Origin: an uncultured Prevotella sp.
Lineage (GTDB): Bacteria > Bacteroidota > Bacteroidia > Bacteroidales > Bacteroidaceae
NCBI GenBank assembly: GCA_934281565.1
Contig: CAKQXI010000007.1
Location: 1 to 36,827 of the forward strand
Direction of reading: 5' to 3'
Length of the DNA: 36,827 nt
Shown here in pieces: positions 33,727-36,827 of this stretch. Numbering within the stretch: the first letter of the stretch is position 1; each line of letters starts with the position of its first letter. The position numbers and the translations under genes were made by a program. Under the pieces are notes generated by a model. That model saw nothing but the letters and a program-made list of their open reading frames with translations. It did not search any database and was not told where the DNA came from.

Positions 33727-36051
33727 TTACATCCTGTCTTTCTGCATCTGTCCAGCACTTGTTCCCTTATACTTGCTTCGGGTGGTATTGAACTTATAAC
33801 GTATAGTGAGAGAAACCTTGCTCATAGAATACTCGTCATAAATCATTTCTTTCAACTTGCCATACTTTCCGATAACATGACCATCATTTGTGCCAAACAA
33901 ATCAGAGACATAGAGTTGGAAAGACAGTTGGTCTTTCAAGATGCTCTTATACACAGAGAGGTCGGTATTGAACCTTGGCTTATAAATGTATATATTCCTT
34001 TCATATCCCTTGGTGATATAGGTCATCATCACCGAGAACATTGCTAACTTCGTGTCGAAGGTATTGTCGAAGCGTAGCATAGCCAAAGGCTTGTCAAGGT
34101 ACTTGCCATCTCTTGTTTCCATCTTGAACCACTGCTTTTCCAGCATGGCAGAAAAGGTAGGATGCCAAAATCCGAAAGTAGGTTGCAAGTTGAGCGAAGT
34201 TGACACACCATTGTAAGAATTGCCATTGACCATCTTCATCAAGCCGATGGCGGTATTGTCCTTATACACTTCCACGGTCTGAAGAATAGGATTGGATGTA
34301 TGGGTGTAGGTCATATCGAACGTAAGCCACTGATAGGAAAGTTCATAGCTCAGGTTTCTTGCAATCTCTGAGACCAAGAAAGGATTACCTGTCTCGTAAG
34401 TATAGCGGTTGTCATATTGAACGCCACTTCTCAAAGCCCAGTAAGTAGGACGATTGATGTCGGCTGCATAGCTCAACTGCATCTGGGTCTTGCCTACTGG
34501 CAATGACAAAGTCAAGGATGGAAACCAGTTGCCATACGTTTTGCTTTGTTCTGCCACATATTGTCCATCGTCATAATACTTGAAGTCAACATTCTCATAT
34601 CTTAAGCCAGCCTCGACATTCAGCTTTCCGAAGTCACGATTATAGGTGAGGAAAGCAGATGCCATGCCCTCCTTGATACGACTCTTGTCATCATCCACAA
34701 GATTTGTTGGCACAATAGTATAAAGGGAGTTTCGATTAGTGAAAGAATATTCTCCACCAAAAGACAAATCGCCACCCCATAGAGGATGAGAAAGAACCAA
34801 CTTGGAGGCGTACAAGCGATTATACTTGGAGGTGTTACTTGTGACTAATTGATGTTGTTGCCCTTGCCCAATTTCTTGATAATGCTCATCGGTATTGTTT
34901 CCCTGAAATTCCTTAGACCAAAACCAATCGGCATTGAAATCGATGCCCAACTTTCCTATTTTTCCTACATAATAGAGATTACTGGAAAAATTTGTCTTTT
35001 GACATAGTTCGTGAGCAAGAGAATTTAAGTTTTCGGTCAAATCCTTATCTTGTATTATGGCAGAAGCCATTCCTCCGTCCCAAGTTTGTCTTGGATTACG
35101 CAGAAAGCCGAAATTGGCACCCATGGAATTGTTGTCATCCCACTGATAATTGGCTTCCAAACGATAATTCATCGTTATCATTTTACCAACTTGTCTGATT
35201 TCACTCTTTTGGTTCCAAGTCTTGTCAAGATAGGTAAATTGTTGCAAGTCCTTGTCATCAGGCTGATATTGCTTGGCACCAAAGGCATACGCACCCAGTT
35301 CGAGACCATTCTTGCGATAGTTCATGTTCAGTCTGCCATAACCGCCCAAGTTCTTCTTTTCATCATACTTACTTTCGGTCGTAGCCTCAAAGCCCAAGCC
35401 CTCTCCTTGCATTTTCTTTGTGGTGATACGAATGACAGCTTTTGTACTGGCTGCATAGCGAGCACCCGGGTTCATAATCACTTCGACAGACTTTATATTG
35501 TCAGAATGCAAACGATCAAGCTCGCTCTTGTCTCTCATCTGTCGCCCATTGATATAAACGAGAGGTTCACCACGCCCAAAGACCTTGATGTTCCCATTCT
35601 GCGCCGTAACATTCGGTATGCGGTCAAGCAAGTTCTCCATGCTTCCAGCCTTTTCAAGAATAGAGCCTACGACGGTGGTTGTCATGCCACCATTCTTCAA
35701 CACAGTCTTTGGCAAGGATGATCTCACGACAACTTCGCCCAACATCTTGGCATCTTCTGCCATCGTTATAATCCCCATGTCATTGCCTACGCAATCCTTA
35801 TAGATGGTTTTATATCCAATGGAAGTAGCCTTGATAATTCCACCATTGCATGGGCTGTCGATGACAAAGTTACCGTCCTCATCACTCACTGTTCCTTTTA
35901 TGAAAACAGAGTCCTTGCGATTGAGCAATACAATATTGGCGAAAGCCAAAGGCTCTCCTTTTTCATTAACTACCTTACCCGCAATGTTCTGTGCCATTGC
36001 TTGTGTCATCATTGAAAAACCGAGTGCTGTTATCAATATTGCTCTTTTCAT
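33727..36051 (-). CDS. TonB-dependent receptor-like outer-membrane protein (OMP_b-brl_3)
   Basis: A 774-aa outer-membrane barrel of the Bacteroidota OMP_b-brl_3 type. A signal peptide (ending AMAQN, about residue 21) is followed by a carboxypeptidase-regulatory-like domain (IAGKVVNEKGEPLAFANIVL, about 23-100). A plug-like region follows (GSMENLLDRIPNVTAQNGNI, FGRGEPLVYINGRQMRDKSE, SVEVIMNPGARYAASTKAVI, about 135-215). The rest is beta-barrel. It lacks the SusC signature and a SusD partner, so it is not a glycan PUL transporter; ligand unknown. Promoter TACCTTTG lies 36 bp upstream. Convergent with the Fur-family gene, 38 bp apart. Confidence 0.9.
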   Translation of the reverse strand: MKRAILITALGFSMMTQAMAQNIAGKVVNEKGEPLAFANIVLLNRKDSVFIKGTVSDEDGNFVIDSPCNGGIIKATSIGYKTIYKDCVGNDMGIITMAEDAKMLGEVVVRSSLPKTVLKNGGMTTTVVGSILEKAGSMENLLDRIPNVTAQNGNIKVFGRGEPLVYINGRQMRDKSELDRLHSDNIKSVEVIMNPGARYAASTKAVIRITTKKMQGEGLGFEATTESKYDEKKNLGGYGRLNMNYRKNGLELGAYAFGAKQYQPDDKDLQQFTYLDKTWNQKSEIRQVGKMITMNYRLEANYQWDDNNSMGANFGFLRNPRQTWDGGMASAIIQDKDLTENLNSLAHELCQKTNFSSNLYYVGKIGKLGIDFNADWFWSKEFQGNNTDEHYQEIGQGQQHQLVTSNTSKYNRLYASKLVLSHPLWGGDLSFGGEYSFTNRNSLYTIVPTNLVDDDKSRIKEGMASAFLTYNRDFGKLNVEAGLRYENVDFKYYDDGQYVAEQSKTYGNWFPSLTLSLPVGKTQMQLSYAADINRPTYWALRSGVQYDNRYTYETGNPFLVSEIARNLSYELSYQWLTFDMTYTHTSNPILQTVEVYKDNTAIGLMKMVNGNSYNGVSTSLNLQPTFGFWHPTFSAMLEKQWFKMETRDGKYLDKPLAMLRFDNTFDTKLAMFSVMMTYITKGYERNIYIYKPRFNTDLSVYKSILKDQLSFQLYVSDLFGTNDGHVIGKYGKLKEMIYDEYSMSKVSLTIRYKFNTTRSKYKGTSAGQMQKDRM

Positions 36052-36086
36052 ACCTTATGATATTTATTAACTTTACTTTTTGTCGG

Positions 36087-36094
36087 CAAAGGTA
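36087..36094 (-). promoter_or_regulatory. Promoter -7 element for the TonB receptor
   Basis: The minus strand reads TACCTTTG, 36 bp before the ATG at 36051. Confidence 0.6.
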
Positions 36095-36188
36095 ATCATT
36101 TTTTTTATTTTTATCAAGAATAGTATATTTTTTTCAAGGAAATCATGAAATATTACACATTTGTGTAAGCAAAATGCGAGAAATGTTG

Positions 36189-36196
36189 TACTTTTG
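36189..36196 (+). promoter_or_regulatory. Promoter -7 element for crcB
   Basis: TACTTTTG matches TAnnTTTG; the 5' leader would be about 38 nt, too short for a fluoride riboswitch. Confidence 0.6.
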
Positions 36197-36240
36197 CAAC
36201 TCGTAAATAGATGATAAAGTTTGTAAATATAGAATAAGGG

Positions 36241-36618
36241 ATGAAAGAATTATTACTCGTAAGTATCGGAAGTTTCTTTGGAGGCGGAACAAGGTTCTTG
36301 GTTTCCAAGGTAGTACAGTCATGTGCCGTCATTGCCTTTCCTTTCGGAACAATGGCTGTCAATATATTAGGTTGTCTTGTCATTGGCTTCCTTTCTGGAT
36401 TATCGTGGAATGGGAATGGCATAATGTCGCCTGCCACCAAACTATTGCTCACAACTGGCTTTTGTGGAGGTTTCACTACTTTCTCTACATACATGAACGA
36501 AAGTTTTTCGCTCATGAAAGACGAGCACTATATTTATATGATAGCCTATATGTTCGGTAGCCTCATCCTTGGCTTCATCGCTGTATTGGCAGGACACCAA
36601 TTGGCAAAAATGGTTTGA
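36241..36618 (+). CDS. crcB: Fluoride channel CrcB/Fluc
   Basis: A small inner-membrane fluoride exporter that works as an antiparallel dimer. The 125-aa, four-helix protein has the family marks GGGTRFLVSK near the N-terminus, a conserved Asn in GTMAVNILGCLVIGFLSG, and the filter/sodium-site region TTGFCGGFTTFSTYMNE (about residues 75-91), with the Thr-Phe-Ser-Thr track that coordinates fluoride. Length is standard. It is transcribed alone. The leader is short and shows no fluoride-riboswitch motif, so expression is probably not fluoride-switched in the usual way. Confidence 0.95.
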   Translation: MKELLLVSIGSFFGGGTRFLVSKVVQSCAVIAFPFGTMAVNILGCLVIGFLSGLSWNGNGIMSPATKLLLTTGFCGGFTTFSTYMNESFSLMKDEHYIYMIAYMFGSLILGFIAVLAGHQLAKMV

Positions 36619-36676
36619 AACAATAGTTTTTTATTATTTTAGCTTAAACTTTTAGGCGTTTCTCAGATTTTTACAG

Positions 36677-36684
36677 TATCTTTG
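36677..36684 (+). promoter_or_regulatory. Promoter -7 element for the right-edge gene
   Basis: TATCTTTG matches TAnnTTTG. It ends 5 bp before the ATG at 36690, implying a leaderless or nearly leaderless transcript. Confidence 0.55.
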
Positions 36685-36689
36685 CACGT

Positions 36690-36827
36690 ATGAATTCATT
36701 AGAAGCTAACAACATAAAATGGAGTGAAAATGTCATCATCGCCGATGCTGACTATATAGATAAGGTGGCATTCAACCTTATAGTCAATTTCGAACGCATG
36801 ATCAACCGCCGTATTGCACCAGCAGAC
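36690..36827 (+). CDS. Partial unrecognised protein (cut by window end)
   Basis: An open frame of 46 codons runs to the window edge (starts MNSLEANNIKWSENVIIADA; contains DKVAFNLIVNFERMINRRI). The residue pattern looks like a real protein, with hydrophobic and charged residues alternating, and the promoter fits. It resembles a small uncharacterised Bacteroidales family in my memory, but I cannot name it. No alternative ATG, GTG or TTG in frame occurs in the next 20 codons, so the ATG at 36690 is the likely start. Confidence 0.65.
   Translation, partial: MNSLEANNIKWSENVIIADADYIDKVAFNLIVNFERMINRRIAPAD

Noticed and set aside
36197..36240. Fluoride riboswitch before crcB
   Set aside because: The leader after the predicted transcript start is under 45 nt and shows no crcB-motif sequence or pseudoknot.

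Overview
The window looks like chromosomal DNA of a Bacteroidota gut commensal, most likely Prevotella/Segatella. The evidence is a SusC/SusD pair with a secreted glycoside hydrolase, many promoters of the Bacteroidota type (TAnnTTTG about 7 bp before the transcript start), a diaminopimelate dehydrogenase, an OMP_b-brl_3 type TonB receptor and AT-rich intergenic DNA. The species cannot be fixed from this alone. No rRNA, tRNA, CRISPR array, transposase or integrase was recognised.

Layout. 1-2.9 kb (minus): ruvA followed by two glycosyltransferases in one tight operon. 3.2-4.1 kb (plus): diaminopimelate dehydrogenase with a strong terminator, then four 13-bp palindromes spaced exactly 23 bp apart. 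4.2-7.6 kb: an iron-sulfur L-cysteine desulfidase/serine deaminase-like enzyme (minus), a small periplasmic FMN-binding protein (plus) and a secreted bleomycin-hydrolase-type C1 aminopeptidase (minus). 7.7-13.5 kb (plus): dxs, trkA, trkH and manA, closely spaced. 13.5-22.4 kb (plus): a polysaccharide utilisation locus made of a 1290-aa GH31 hydrolase ending in FN3, F5/8-type, dockerin and cohesin-like modules, then susC and susD. 22.4-24.2 kb (plus): an AlbA/Schlafen-domain regulator with a tandem-repeat linker, bracketed by two copies of the 3' end of susD, which suggests an inserted cassette.

24.2-29.8 kb (minus) is the most unusual part. Five tightly packed genes all encode exported proteins: an LPP20/FlgT-like protein, a DUF4384 protein, an unrecognised protein, a Sel1-repeat caspase (C14) with an intact His/Cys dyad, and a transglutaminase-like protein with an intact Cys-His-Asp triad. 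An intrinsic terminator lies 12 nt before the likely caspase start codon. I read this as a candidate envelope protease system of unknown function. Its leader (29.76-30.15 kb) is long and carries an almost open reading frame broken by one stop.

30.4-32.2 kb (minus) holds a compact ABC/AAA ATPase plus DUF4435 TOPRIM-like pair that resembles the PARIS (AriA/AriB) defence system. 32.3-36.8 kb contains an EamA transporter and a Fur-family regulator (plus), a TonB-dependent receptor (minus), a CrcB/Fluc fluoride channel (plus) and the start of an unrecognised gene cut by the window end.

How the genes work together. GH31, SusC and SusD would bind, cut and import an alpha-linked glycan. ManA feeds mannose into glycolysis, TrkA/TrkH import potassium, and the Fur protein may regulate its neighbouring transporters.
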